A stretch of DNA of 64,000 nucleotides, taken from positions 1,116,001 through 1,180,000 of the forward strand of contig NZ_CP036282.1 of assembly GCF_006974105.1 (NCBI RefSeq), given 5' to 3'. The notes beneath the pieces were generated by a model that did not search any database, was not told the DNA's origin, and saw only the letters and a program-made list of their open reading frames with translations. This document shows, piece by piece, positions 56,261 to 64,000 of the stretch. Position 1 is the first letter of the stretch; every line of letters begins with the position of its first letter. A program made the translations under genes and the position numbers. The stretch is from Rhodoferax aquaticus. GTDB taxonomy: Bacteria > Pseudomonadota > Gammaproteobacteria > Burkholderiales > Burkholderiaceae_C.

Positions 56261-57067
56261 TTATTGCGCGTGTTGGGCTTTGCGTAAATGTTTCTCAAAG
56301 CGCCTTAGCAGCAGCGACAAACTGATGGTCAGCATGAGGTATAGCACCGCGACCACGTTGTAGGTTTCTACCGTCAAAAATGAGCTAGAGGCATGCAACT
56401 TACCGAGTTGGGTGATGTCGTTCACACCTAAGACCGACACCAAAGAGGAGTCCTTAACGATGGCAATAAAGTCGTTGCCCAAGGCGGGCAAGATGCTGCG
56501 CAAAGCTTGCGGCCACACGACCAGCCGGAACGTTTGCACGCGGTTAAGTCCCAAGACCTTGGCTGCTTCAATTTGCTCGCGCGGTACGCATTGGATGCCA
56601 GCCCTGAAAATCTCTGCCAAGAACGCGCTGTAGGCCAAGGCCAAGGCGATCACGCCACGGGCGAGGTTAGAAAAGTCACGCAGCTGCCAATCGGGCATTT
56701 CGCCTTGCGCAATGGCAGTTTCAAACAACCACTGGTAAGCCTCGATCACCAGGGGCGCGCCCGCGAAGGTGACATACAGCAAGATCACCAAAGTGGGCAA
56801 ACCCCGCAGCACTTCGGTGTACAGGCGGGCGGGCTGGTTGAGCCACGTGTGTTTGGACAATTGCGCCATGGCAATCAGCAGCCCAAGCGATGCTGCCAAC
56901 GCAAACGCCAGCACGGCCACCAGCACAGTGACGCCAATGCCTTGCAGCAGCGTGGTAAAGATGAGCCAGTAGCGGCCATCTTTGACTAAGAGTACGGCAA
57001 ACAACAAAAAGGCCAGCAGCACCGCTGCCAGCCAATAGGGTTTTTGCGCTTCAACGGGTGCGTGCAC
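56261..57067 (-). CDS. Polar amino-acid ABC transporter permease
   Basis: This 268-residue HisM/GlnP-type inner-membrane permease has about five to six helices. The EAA loop, FRAGIQCVPREQIEAAKVLG, contacts the ATPase. It starts at a GTG 3 bp after the binding-protein stop. No ATPase gene is adjacent within the window, so the ATPase is encoded elsewhere or shared. Confidence 0.92.
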   Translation of the reverse strand: MHAPVEAQKPYWLAAVLLAFLLFAVLLVKDGRYWLIFTTLLQGIGVTVLVAVLAFALAASLGLLIAMAQLSKHTWLNQPARLYTEVLRGLPTLVILLYVTFAGAPLVIEAYQWLFETAIAQGEMPDWQLRDFSNLARGVIALALAYSAFLAEIFRAGIQCVPREQIEAAKVLGLNRVQTFRLVVWPQALRSILPALGNDFIAIVKDSSLVSVLGVNDITQLGKLHASSSFLTVETYNVVAVLYLMLTISLSLLLRRFEKHLRKAQHAQ

Positions 57068-57070
57068 GTG

Positions 57071-57877
57071 TTACTGGTTCAGCTTGTAGTCCACAAACCA
57101 TTTTTGGTTCAGCTTGTCAAACGTGCCGTCTGCTTTGAGCTGCTTGATGGCTGCGTTGATAGGCGCGACCAGGTTGGATTTGGGCTTGAAGATAAAGCCA
57201 AACTCTTCGTGTCCCATGGGCTTGCCCACCACTTTGTAGGTGTTGGGGAAGGCCTTGATATAGCCTTGCGATGAGGCGCTGTCGGTCAGCACCATATCTA
57301 CGTCACCCGCTTTGAGGGCTTGCATGGACAGGCCAAAGGTGTCGTACAGCTTGATGCGTGGGTTCTTTTCGTTGCCGTCTAGTACTTCGTAGACCGCGGT
57401 GAAAAAGTTGGTGGTGCCACCTTGTGCGCCCACGAGGAGTTTGGCGTTGGCTTTAAAGGCTTTGGGGTTGTCAAAGCGCTTTTCATTGGCGCGCACCATC
57501 ATGAATTGCTCAGACACCATATAAGGATCGGAGAAGTCCACTTGTTTTTTGCGGTCGGCTTTGATGGTGATGCCATCCATGCCCACATCGAACTGGCCTT
57601 GGCGCACCGCTTCAATCATGGTGTCCCAGCTGGTGAGTTTCCACTCCACCTTGGCGTTGAGGCGTTTGGCAATCTCGTTGAAGGCGTCATATTCCCAGCC
57701 TACGCTTTCGCCCGTCTTAGGATCTTTGAAATTCAGGGGGGGATAAGCGTTCTCGGTGACCGCCACAATGGTGCGACCTTTGAGGTCCGGCAGGGCCTGT
57801 GCGTGTGCGGCGGAGAGTCCGGCCATGGTGCACAACAGTGCAGCACCAGCCAAAAGAAAGCGGCGAGTGGAGGTCAT
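57071..57877 (-). CDS. Amino-acid ABC transporter periplasmic binding protein
   Basis: This protein is about 268 residues from MTSTRRFLLAGAA. The signal peptide has an RR pair and ends AHA. The mature part has the SBP-3 core, TIVAVTENAYPPLNFKDPKT, VGWEYDAFNEIAKRL and FDVGMDGITIKADRKKQVDF. The family binds polar amino acids. An ATG 16 codons upstream is less likely because it precedes the signal sequence with a non-signal stretch. It is co-transcribed with the permease. Confidence 0.92.
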   Translation of the reverse strand: MTSTRRFLLAGAALLCTMAGLSAAHAQALPDLKGRTIVAVTENAYPPLNFKDPKTGESVGWEYDAFNEIAKRLNAKVEWKLTSWDTMIEAVRQGQFDVGMDGITIKADRKKQVDFSDPYMVSEQFMMVRANEKRFDNPKAFKANAKLLVGAQGGTTNFFTAVYEVLDGNEKNPRIKLYDTFGLSMQALKAGDVDMVLTDSASSQGYIKAFPNTYKVVGKPMGHEEFGFIFKPKSNLVAPINAAIKQLKADGTFDKLNQKWFVDYKLNQ

Positions 57878-57960
57878 AAAGTTCCCGATCGATAAGGGAG
57901 TAAGCGAAGCCTTGAGTATAGGCAATGGTGCGCAGCCCCAAGCGGTGCCAAAATCGGGGC

Positions 57961-58260
57961 ATGACCACGCCCAGTTCTACACCTCCTGCACCGCCCAACC
58001 CTCCTGCGCAAGCCCGCAACCCCTTGCACGGCGTGACGCTGGAAATGATAGTCACGGCCCTGTCGGAGTATTACGGTTGGGAGGAACTGGCGCAGCGCAT
58101 TCCCATTCGCTGCTTTGCGCTGGACCCGAGCGTGAGTTCTAGCCTGAAGTTCTTGCGCAAAACGCCTTGGGCCCGCGAGAAGGTAGAGGGCCTGTACCTG
58201 TTTATGCAGCGCGAGCAGCGCCGCGCCGGTAGTCGCTCCCAGCCGTCTAGCCGTGGATAA
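57961..58260 (+). CDS. VF530-family DNA-binding protein
   Basis: This protein is about 99 residues from [13 protein letters not shown] Pro-rich tail is followed by the VF530 core: [40 protein letters not shown] and [10 protein letters not shown]. The family is small, helical and double-strand-DNA-binding by structure. The gene overlaps the next one by 8 nt. Confidence 0.85.
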   Translation: MTTPSSTPPAPPNPPAQARNPLHGVTLEMIVTALSEYYGWEELAQRIPIRCFALDPSVSSSLKFLRKTPWAREKVEGLYLFMQREQRRAGSRSQPSSRG

Positions 58261-59059
58261 GGGCATGGTGATGCTGCCTACCCAAGCTGCTTGCGCTGTG
58301 GCGGGCGTTGCGGTTTACTGGGATTTTGAAAACCTGCACGCCAGTCTGTCCGAAGCCAAGTGGGGCGAGGGCAGCTACGGCAAGCCTGATGGGCGCTTTA
58401 AGCTGCAAGATCCATTGATCGATGTGCAGGCTGTGGTGGATCTGGCGGCAGCCTACGGGCCCATCGCAGTGCACCGGGCCTACTGCAACTGGCAGTTCTT
58501 TGGCCGCTACCGCGATGCGCTCTTGCAGGCGGGCATGGATCTGGTGCAGCTGTTTCCCCCTGGGGCCTCAGCCAAAAACGGGGCCGATATTCGCTTGTGC
58601 CTGGATGTGGTCGGTGACCTCGCTCGTTTCCCGCATATCGGGACCGTGCTGGTTGTGAGCGGCGACAGCGATTTCATGCCCTTGGCCCAAAGCGTCAAGG
58701 CGACCGGGCGCACCCTGATTGGCATTGGTGCTCGCAAAACCACCAACCGCCACTGGGCGCACAGCTGCCATGGTTTCTCGTACTACGAAGACTTGATGGA
58801 AGCCAGCGCCAACGCCGCGCAACGCTTTGCCGATGACCCGGCCATCCAGCGTGTGGCCCGTGCGCTGACGGTGCTGAGTGAAATGCACGGGCAAGCTTGG
58901 GTGGCCATCGCGGAGGTGGTTTCCTGGTTGCGCCGTCAAGAGCCCAGTTTCTCCCCGGTGGAGCAAGGCTATCCCACCTTGGCGGCTTGGCTAGAGGCGG
59001 TGCCGGATGTGGTGGAACTGCATGCCGATGCATCTGGGATGTGGGTCCGTTTGCGCTGA
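58253..59059 (+). CDS. NYN (PIN-like) domain protein with OST-HTH domain
   Basis: This 268-residue protein starts at a GTG overlapping the VF530 gene; an ATG at 58265 is possible. The NYN domain (about 15-180) has [27 protein letters not shown] and [14 protein letters not shown], giving the acidic metal site. The C-terminus (about 190-268) is OST-HTH-like ([19 protein letters not shown]). It is a predicted RNase with an RNA-binding module and belongs to the core genome. It is the same architecture as the island protein at 30605-31414 but clearly divergent. Confidence 0.88.
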   Translation: MDKGMVMLPTQAACAVAGVAVYWDFENLHASLSEAKWGEGSYGKPDGRFKLQDPLIDVQAVVDLAAAYGPIAVHRAYCNWQFFGRYRDALLQAGMDLVQLFPPGASAKNGADIRLCLDVVGDLARFPHIGTVLVVSGDSDFMPLAQSVKATGRTLIGIGARKTTNRHWAHSCHGFSYYEDLMEASANAAQRFADDPAIQRVARALTVLSEMHGQAWVAIAEVVSWLRRQEPSFSPVEQGYPTLAAWLEAVPDVVELHADASGMWVRLR

Positions 59060-59393
59060 TTTCTTAGGCAAATTGGCCTGTGGTGCTCATGCCTATTGCG
59101 TGACTAGCTACACAAATCGTAGCGTTTCCCAAAACCAATTTTGGCTCATCGCACGGCGTTTTGCGCGCCTGTGCGTTTGCGTCTGCACGGGCAAAAACTT
59201 ATGTTTCGAGGGTTTACACCGGGTTGGCATGTGCTTTCATGTTCGTAAAATTACTTCAAATGTTCATAAAACTACATTGAATATTTGTAAAATTACAAAC
59301 TCGGGCAATGCGTGGAGTTTGTAGTGGGTACACAAAGGCCACTTGGGGTGGTCTACGTGGGCTTTTATTAAACGTGCCTCTTAGGAGAAAACC
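59060..59393. other. 334-bp promoter region of the sugar ABC operon
   Basis: No gene is seen. The AT-rich part from 59235 to 59300 holds three operator-like repeats, and AGGAG precedes the binding-protein start. Confidence 0.6.
59239..59299. promoter_or_regulatory. Three operator-like repeats, 21-bp period
   Basis: ATGTTCGTAAAATTAC (59239), ATGTTCATAAAACTAC (59260) and ATATTTGTAAAATTAC (59281) start exactly 21 bp apart, two helical turns. The third is a perfect palindrome, TTTGTAA-AA-TTACAAA (59284-59299). It probably binds a repressor or activator of the sugar operon. Confidence 0.65.
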
Positions 59394-60674
59394 ATGAAGA
59401 CAAGTACACCACAGCGGTGGTCGACGACTAAAAAAGTGCTGCTTTCCAGTATGTTGAGCGCTGCTGCGCTGGGCGTTTCCGCCAAAGAGTTGACCTTTTG
59501 GTCGATGTGGAATGAACCTGAGCCGCAAGCCAAGGCTTTGCGCTCCGTGATGGCGGCTTACACCAAAGCGCATCCCGATGTAACTTTCAAGGTGGTTTGG
59601 AATGGTCGCCAAAACCAAACCAAGTTGCGCGGCGCTTTGCAAGCTGGCACCAAGGTGGACTTTATGGACCAAGACGGTGACCAGTTGTACGGTGGCCTGC
59701 AAGCCGCTGGTGCGGGACTGGAAATCACCAAAGACCTAGACAAAGCCTTTAAAGACAGCTTGCTACCCGGTGCATTGGATCTCTATGCCAACAACGGCAA
59801 GGTGTATTCCGTGCCGTATGTCTACAACACCGTCAACTTTTGGTACAACCGCGACCTCATGAAAAAGGCAGGTGCCACACCGCCTAAAACGTGGGATGAG
59901 TTGCTCAATCTGTGCGCTGCCGTTCAGAAGGTCGGTAAGAGCGCTTTGGTGATTGAAGGCAATGTGTCGGACTACAACATGCTGTACTTCTCACACCTGT
60001 TGGAGCGCACCTATGGCGCCAACAGCATGGCGAAGTTGTTTGAAGACAAAACGGGCAACGGCTGGACACAAGCAGGTGTGCTGGAAGCCGCCCAAATGAC
60101 GCGGACCTTGTGGGACAAAGGCTGCATCTCCAAAGATGCCCGCGGTTTTCAGTACCCTGCTGGACAGCAAACCATTGCCTTGGGTGACACCTTGGGCGAG
60201 TTAGTCGGCTCTTGGCTGCCAACGGAGCTGAGCGAGAGCGCCGGTAAGGACTTCCCATGGAGTGCCTTTAACTTCCCGACTGTCAAAAACGGAAAAGGTA
60301 AGCAAACGGACTTGCAAGTGGCTTTGCTTTCCATGATGGTGTTAAAGACGGCTCCGAATCCTAAAGAGGCCGTGGACTTCATCAAGTTTGTGGCTGGCGA
60401 ACAAGCGCAAAAAATCTTGGTGGCTGAAGGGCAAATTGGTTCCACGCGCAAAGGTGTGGCGTGGCCCGCCGTCTTGGCAGATGCTGAGAAGTCGGCCCGC
60501 GAAGCCACGGCCTTGTCCAACTTTGGGGGCGGTTTGAAAATGGTGTACCCCGAGTTCACCGCGACCGTGCTGGCACCTGAGTTCAACAAGATGTTCTTGG
60601 GCGAGGGAACACCTCAGCAATTGGTTGCCACTCTGGCAGCCAAGACCAAAGACTTCTGGGCCAACAAAAAGTAA
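59394..60674 (+). CDS. Sugar ABC transporter periplasmic binding protein (family 1)
   Basis: This 426-residue protein has a signal peptide ending in VSAKEL and an SBP-1 fold: LTFWSMWNEPEPQAKALRSV, DFMDQDGDQLYGGLQAAG and VPYVYNTVNFWYNRDLMKKA. The family binds oligosaccharides or glycerol phosphates. Two permeases follow. The sugar cannot be deduced. Confidence 0.93.
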   Translation: MKTSTPQRWSTTKKVLLSSMLSAAALGVSAKELTFWSMWNEPEPQAKALRSVMAAYTKAHPDVTFKVVWNGRQNQTKLRGALQAGTKVDFMDQDGDQLYGGLQAAGAGLEITKDLDKAFKDSLLPGALDLYANNGKVYSVPYVYNTVNFWYNRDLMKKAGATPPKTWDELLNLCAAVQKVGKSALVIEGNVSDYNMLYFSHLLERTYGANSMAKLFEDKTGNGWTQAGVLEAAQMTRTLWDKGCISKDARGFQYPAGQQTIALGDTLGELVGSWLPTELSESAGKDFPWSAFNFPTVKNGKGKQTDLQVALLSMMVLKTAPNPKEAVDFIKFVAGEQAQKILVAEGQIGSTRKGVAWPAVLADAEKSAREATALSNFGGGLKMVYPEFTATVLAPEFNKMFLGEGTPQQLVATLAAKTKDFWANKK

Positions 60675-60691
60675 GACTGCAGGTCAGCTGC

Positions 60692-60732
60692 GACACAAGC
60701 CTAATTGCATCGCAATGCACGGGGCTTGTGTC
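60692..60732 (+). promoter_or_regulatory. Intercistronic hairpin after the binding-protein gene
   Basis: GACACAAGCC (60692-60701) pairs perfectly with GGCTTGTGTC (60723-60732), with inner ATTGC-ATC-GCAAT. No U tract follows. Such stem-loops stabilise the binding-protein mRNA or reduce read-through to the permeases. Confidence 0.65.
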
Positions 60733-60788
60733 TCAGCCTTCAGAAGTTTTCGCCTGGAAAGTGTTTCTTCCTAACTAAGGAGTCGTGA

Positions 60789-61673
60789 GTGATTAGGCCT
60801 CGCATGGTTATCTCGTTTCTAGCGCCCGCACTGTTGCTATACCTCGGCTTGCTAGTGTTTCCGTCATTGCAGGCCTTTTACATCAGCTTGTTTAAAACCT
60901 CGGGCTTCTCCGACACCATGCAATGGGTGGGGCTGGACAACTACATCGCTCTGTGGAATGACAAAGTGTTTTGGTTGTCTTTACTCAATATGGTGCTGAT
61001 CTTGGTGGTTGGCGGTGCCTGCGTGTTTGGCTTGGCCTTTGTGTTCACCATGCTCCTTAGCTCTGGGTTGTGGGGCAAAAAACTTTTCCGTGCGCTGATT
61101 TTTATGCCCAACGTGATTGCTGTGACAGCGATCACCACCTTCTGGTCTTTTGTGTTCATGCCGCGCTACGGCCTGCTCACCAATGTGCTCAAGAGCGTAG
61201 GCCTGGATAGCTTGGCTTCTGTGTCGTGGACCGCTCCAGAGAATGTGTTTTGGTCCATGTTGGTGGGGCTGGTTTGGATTTCCAGTGGCTTCTTCACCAT
61301 CTTGATTTTGGCTGGGGCCGACAAAGTGCCTACCGACATGTTTGAGGCTGCGCGCCTAGAAGGCGCTAGCCAATTGCAAATCTTTCGCTTTATTACCGTT
61401 CCCATGATTTGGGATGTGATTGTGATCACGATGGTCTTGTGGTGCATACAAGCTATCAAGATCATGGAGTTTCCTTACGCTTTTGGCGGGCCCAATATTT
61501 CGCAAGACGTGTACACGCCCGCCATCTATCTCTACATCATGGGGTTTGGTCAGCGTGACCCGGTTTACGCCTTGGGCTATGCAACCGCGATTGGGGTTGC
61601 TATGTTCGCCGTCACCATTGCGGCGGTGCTCGCCATGCGGGCTTGTCTCAAGCGCGAACCTTTGGAGTTTTAA
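60789..61673 (+). CDS. Sugar ABC transporter permease 1
   Basis: This 294-residue MalF/UgpA-type permease has six predicted helices. The EAA loop reads VPTDMFEAARLEGASQLQIFRFITVP. It starts at a GTG with AAGGAG upstream. The next gene begins 2 bp after its stop. Confidence 0.92.
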   Translation: MIRPRMVISFLAPALLLYLGLLVFPSLQAFYISLFKTSGFSDTMQWVGLDNYIALWNDKVFWLSLLNMVLILVVGGACVFGLAFVFTMLLSSGLWGKKLFRALIFMPNVIAVTAITTFWSFVFMPRYGLLTNVLKSVGLDSLASVSWTAPENVFWSMLVGLVWISSGFFTILILAGADKVPTDMFEAARLEGASQLQIFRFITVPMIWDVIVITMVLWCIQAIKIMEFPYAFGGPNISQDVYTPAIYLYIMGFGQRDPVYALGYATAIGVAMFAVTIAAVLAMRACLKREPLEF

Positions 61674-61675
61674 GC

Positions 61676-62542
61676 ATGCAGCCAGCATCTTCATCGTCCC
61701 GCAGCACCTCGCTCAAGCGTGGCATAGGGCGCGCCTTCACCTACGCGACGGTAGGCGCTTGGTCGCTATTCACCGTATTTTTTGTGGTGTGGATTGTGAT
61801 TGCCTCACTCAAGAAAACCCGCGACCTGTTCAGTGAGCCCTGGAGCCTGCCGCTCAAGCCGGTGTGGGGCAACTACGTCAAGACGTGGGTGAGCAGCCAT
61901 TTTGGGGACTACTTCTTGAACAGCTTGTGGGTGGTGTCCATTTCGGTTTGCATGTTGTTGGTGGTCTGTGTGCCAGCGGCCTATGTCTTGGCGCGTGCTC
62001 GCTTTCGGGGGCGTGAGGCACTGGCCAACTTCTTCATTTTGGGCATGGGTGTCCCCATTCCACTTTTGTTTGTGCCGCTGGTCGTGATCATGACCACATT
62101 GCGCATGGGCGATAGCCTGTCGGGCTTGTCCGTGGTGTACGTGGCTTTGTCAGTGCCATTCACCATCTATGTTCTCATGGGGTTTTTTGCATCCTTGCCG
62201 GGGGAAATCGAGTCGGCCGCCATCATTGACGGATGCTCAGACTTTCAAACGTTTTGGCATGTGATGATGCCCTTGGCGATGCCAGGCATTGCCACGGTAG
62301 CCATCCTCAATTTCGTGGGCTTGTGGAACGAATACCAGCTCTCATTGGTGCTCATTAACAGCCCGGAGAACCGCACGCTGTCGCTGGGCATTTACTCACT
62401 CATCTCATCGATGCAGTATTCGGGGGGCGATTGGCCGGGCCTGTTTGCCGGCATCACCATCGTTATGGTGCCCACCATCATCATGTTTGTGGCAATGTCA
62501 GAGCGCATGATTAGCGGCATCACCATGGGGGGCGTCAAGTGA
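61676..62542 (+). CDS. Sugar ABC transporter permease 2
   Basis: This protein is about 288 residues from MQPASSSSRST. It is a MalG/UgpE-type permease with six predicted helices and the EAA loop LPGEIESAAIIDGCSDFQTF. It overlaps the next gene by 4 nt (GTGA). With permease 1 it forms the membrane pore; the ATPase is not in the window. Confidence 0.92.
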   Translation: MQPASSSSRSTSLKRGIGRAFTYATVGAWSLFTVFFVVWIVIASLKKTRDLFSEPWSLPLKPVWGNYVKTWVSSHFGDYFLNSLWVVSISVCMLLVVCVPAAYVLARARFRGREALANFFILGMGVPIPLLFVPLVVIMTTLRMGDSLSGLSVVYVALSVPFTIYVLMGFFASLPGEIESAAIIDGCSDFQTFWHVMMPLAMPGIATVAILNFVGLWNEYQLSLVLINSPENRTLSLGIYSLISSMQYSGGDWPGLFAGITIVMVPTIIMFVAMSERMISGITMGGVK

Positions 62543-64000
62543 GCAGCAACCACACCCACGTGCGGTGGACGACGTGCACTATGCCCATGTCGCACTTGGG
62601 CTCGCCCAACCCGCTGCCGCATTTTGCGCACCAGCAACCGATACAAAGCAAGCCCACGCCGCCGAATCGGGGGCTCAATGCGCAAGAGTCCAGTCGCGGC
62701 TTCGCGTGGGGCGCAGACTCCATCTTGCCGTACCAGGTCTTAGACCAATACGATCGTGCGCAGACGGTGGGTGAGCTCCGTGTGTTGGAGATCAGCAATG
62801 GCCGTTTAACGGCTTTAGTGGCTCCCCACTTGGGGGGTCGCTTGCTCAGCTTGCGTGACGAAGCTGCCGGACGCGATCTTTTGTTTACAAACCCAGTGTT
62901 TCAGCCAGCCAATCTGGGCGCATTGAATGCCTGGTTTTCAGGTGGTGTGGAGTGGAATGGGCTGATCCCAGGCCACACCCCAGTGAGCTGCTCGGCAGTG
63001 TTTGCGGGCGTCGTACAGACGGAGCGCGGACCGGTGCTGCGTGTGTATGAGTTTGACCGCATTGTCGAAGCCACTTGGCAAATAGACCTGTACCTGCCCG
63101 CTGACGATGACCGCCTCTTTGTGCATGGGCGCATTGTGAATGCCGATGCCTTGGATAAAGAAGCCTATTGGTGGACCAATATGGCCGTTCCTGCCACTCC
63201 CGGTATGCGGGTGCTCAGTCCCGCTGACTACGCCATTGAGCATGTATTACCGGGCAACCAATTGGAACGCTTTGCGTTTCCCGACCCCGCGCGCTTTGAC
63301 GGGTCCTACCCTGAGCGTTGGGTCGATGCGACCTCGGTGTTTTTTCGCACGCAAGAGCCGCAACCCTTGTGGATTGCAGCCTTAGATGCACAAGGCACAG
63401 GCCTCGCGCAGGTCGCAACGCCGCATATGCAAGGACGTAAGTTCTTCTACTTTGGCACCGGCTCCGGAGGCCAGCAGTGGATGGACTTCTTGTCGCAGCC
63501 ACAGCGCGGCAACTATGTGGAAATTCAAAGTGGCATGACGCCCACCCAGAATCAGCGCTTTGCATTGCCTGCGCACAGCGAAGTGCATTGGACCGAGGCT
63601 TATGCCTGCGTGCAACTGGAGCCAGAATGGGCGCACCAAGCGGATTACCAAGGTGCGTGCCGCGCCGCGGGCGAGGTGGTGCACGCCCGCATAGGCCCCG
63701 ATGAACTGGCCGAGATTGACACGTTCTTGCGTGCAGTGTCTAGCCAAGCGCTGACCCAGCGTCTGCACGCAGGTGCGTCATGGGGTATGCGCCATGAACA
63801 GCTGACCCAGAGCGCGCTGGCGCAGGGCTTGGACTTTGGTGTGCGCACGCCCATGCAAGGCATGGACCCCTGGGACGAACTCTTGCACACGGGTCGCTTC
63901 AGTGCGGCTAGCCTGGAATCAGTCCCTGCAACCTGGGCCATGTCCCCGCGTTGGTGTGCCGCTTTGGAGCACAGTGCGGCCCTGTATGGCAGCACGTGGT
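62539..64000 (+). CDS. DUF5107-type protein, 3' end outside the window
   Basis: This reading frame of 487 codons begins at a GTG overlapping the permease stop and runs off the window. A short low-complexity N-terminus precedes an aldose-epimerase-like beta-sandwich region (about 75-390). Features include TALVAPHLGGRLLSLRDEAA and WFSGGVEWNGLIPGHTP, then YWWTNMAVPATPGMRVLSPAD and FFYFGTGSGGQQWMDFL. This is the DUF5107 pattern, in which a GGVEWN-type motif precedes His/Glu residues thought to act on carbohydrate. Fused TPR repeats are common further on in this family. Close coupling to sugar permeases suggests it acts on the imported glycoside. Confidence 0.75.
   Translation, partial: MSSNHTHVRWTTCTMPMSHLGSPNPLPHFAHQQPIQSKPTPPNRGLNAQESSRGFAWGADSILPYQVLDQYDRAQTVGELRVLEISNGRLTALVAPHLGGRLLSLRDEAAGRDLLFTNPVFQPANLGALNAWFSGGVEWNGLIPGHTPVSCSAVFAGVVQTERGPVLRVYEFDRIVEATWQIDLYLPADDDRLFVHGRIVNADALDKEAYWWTNMAVPATPGMRVLSPADYAIEHVLPGNQLERFAFPDPARFDGSYPERWVDATSVFFRTQEPQPLWIAALDAQGTGLAQVATPHMQGRKFFYFGTGSGGQQWMDFLSQPQRGNYVEIQSGMTPTQNQRFALPAHSEVHWTEAYACVQLEPEWAHQADYQGACRAAGEVVHARIGPDELAEIDTFLRAVSSQALTQRLHAGASWGMRHEQLTQSALAQGLDFGVRTPMQGMDPWDELLHTGRFSAASLESVPATWAMSPRWCAALEHSAALYGSTW

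Noticed and set aside
1..64000. CRISPR arrays or insertion sequences
   Set aside because: No regularly spaced identical repeats and no DDE or serine transposase signatures were seen on either strand.

Overview
The window is a chromosomal segment of a betaproteobacterium. It is most likely Comamonadaceae (Rhodoferax or Limnohabitans-like). That placement is inferred from gene order (ccsA - small zinc-finger-like protein - pilS - pilR - ampD; dusB-fis-purH-rdgB-hemW) and from protein style, not from any search.

Left core, 1-27172. On the minus strand lie ampD (cut by the window edge), the PilS/PilR two-component pair, a small conserved protein and a CcsA-type cytochrome c biogenesis protein. 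Divergent from them are ffh and a MurA-family enolpyruvyl transferase that may be a second copy. Then come miaB, a secreted protein, a TrkA-type potassium channel, tRNA-Met, an enoyl-CoA hydratase, an M61 peptidase, DsbC, a UbiH-type hydroxylase, two tandem 7TM sensor proteins with destroyed GGDEF motifs, ychF, a YqaA-like membrane protein, the dusB-fis-purH-rdgB-hemW run, a CBS protein and a glutamine amidotransferase.

Integrated island, about 27244-56090 (28.8 kb). The 3' end of a tRNA-Ser(TGA) gene (56076-56165) is duplicated as a perfect 15-bp direct repeat at 27244-27258, next to a P4-type integrase. Near both ends lies a matching module of TCGCA-type boxes at 0, +10 and +30 bp, which look like integrase arm sites. 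The island carries: a PIN-domain protein, a lipoprotein, an NYN/OST-HTH protein, a DUF5623-like protein and a small protein with a HEPN-like R-x4-H motif; a second tyrosine recombinase; a membrane-anchored Mrr-type nuclease; a compound restriction operon hsdM-hsdS-mcrB-mcrC-hsdR; a small-gene operon that includes a possible C39-like cysteine protease and a 'plasmid-related' protein; an XRE regulator with palindromic operators; a serine hydrolase; a P4-type primase-helicase; and an AlpA-like DNA-binding protein at the right end. Integrase, AlpA-like protein and primase form the mobility and maintenance module. The rest looks mainly like defence cargo.

Right core, 56091-64000. This holds tRNA-Ser, a polar amino-acid ABC transporter (permease and binding protein), a VF530 DNA-binding protein overlapping an NYN/OST-HTH protein, and a sugar ABC operon (binding protein, two permeases, DUF5107-type protein running off the window). 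Three operator-like repeats with a 21-bp period precede the sugar operon. No transport ATPase gene is present in either ABC locus within the window.

The most unusual features are mcrBC embedded inside a type I restriction operon, the nuclease-rich cluster at 28.8-33.8 kb, and the clear att/arm architecture of the island.
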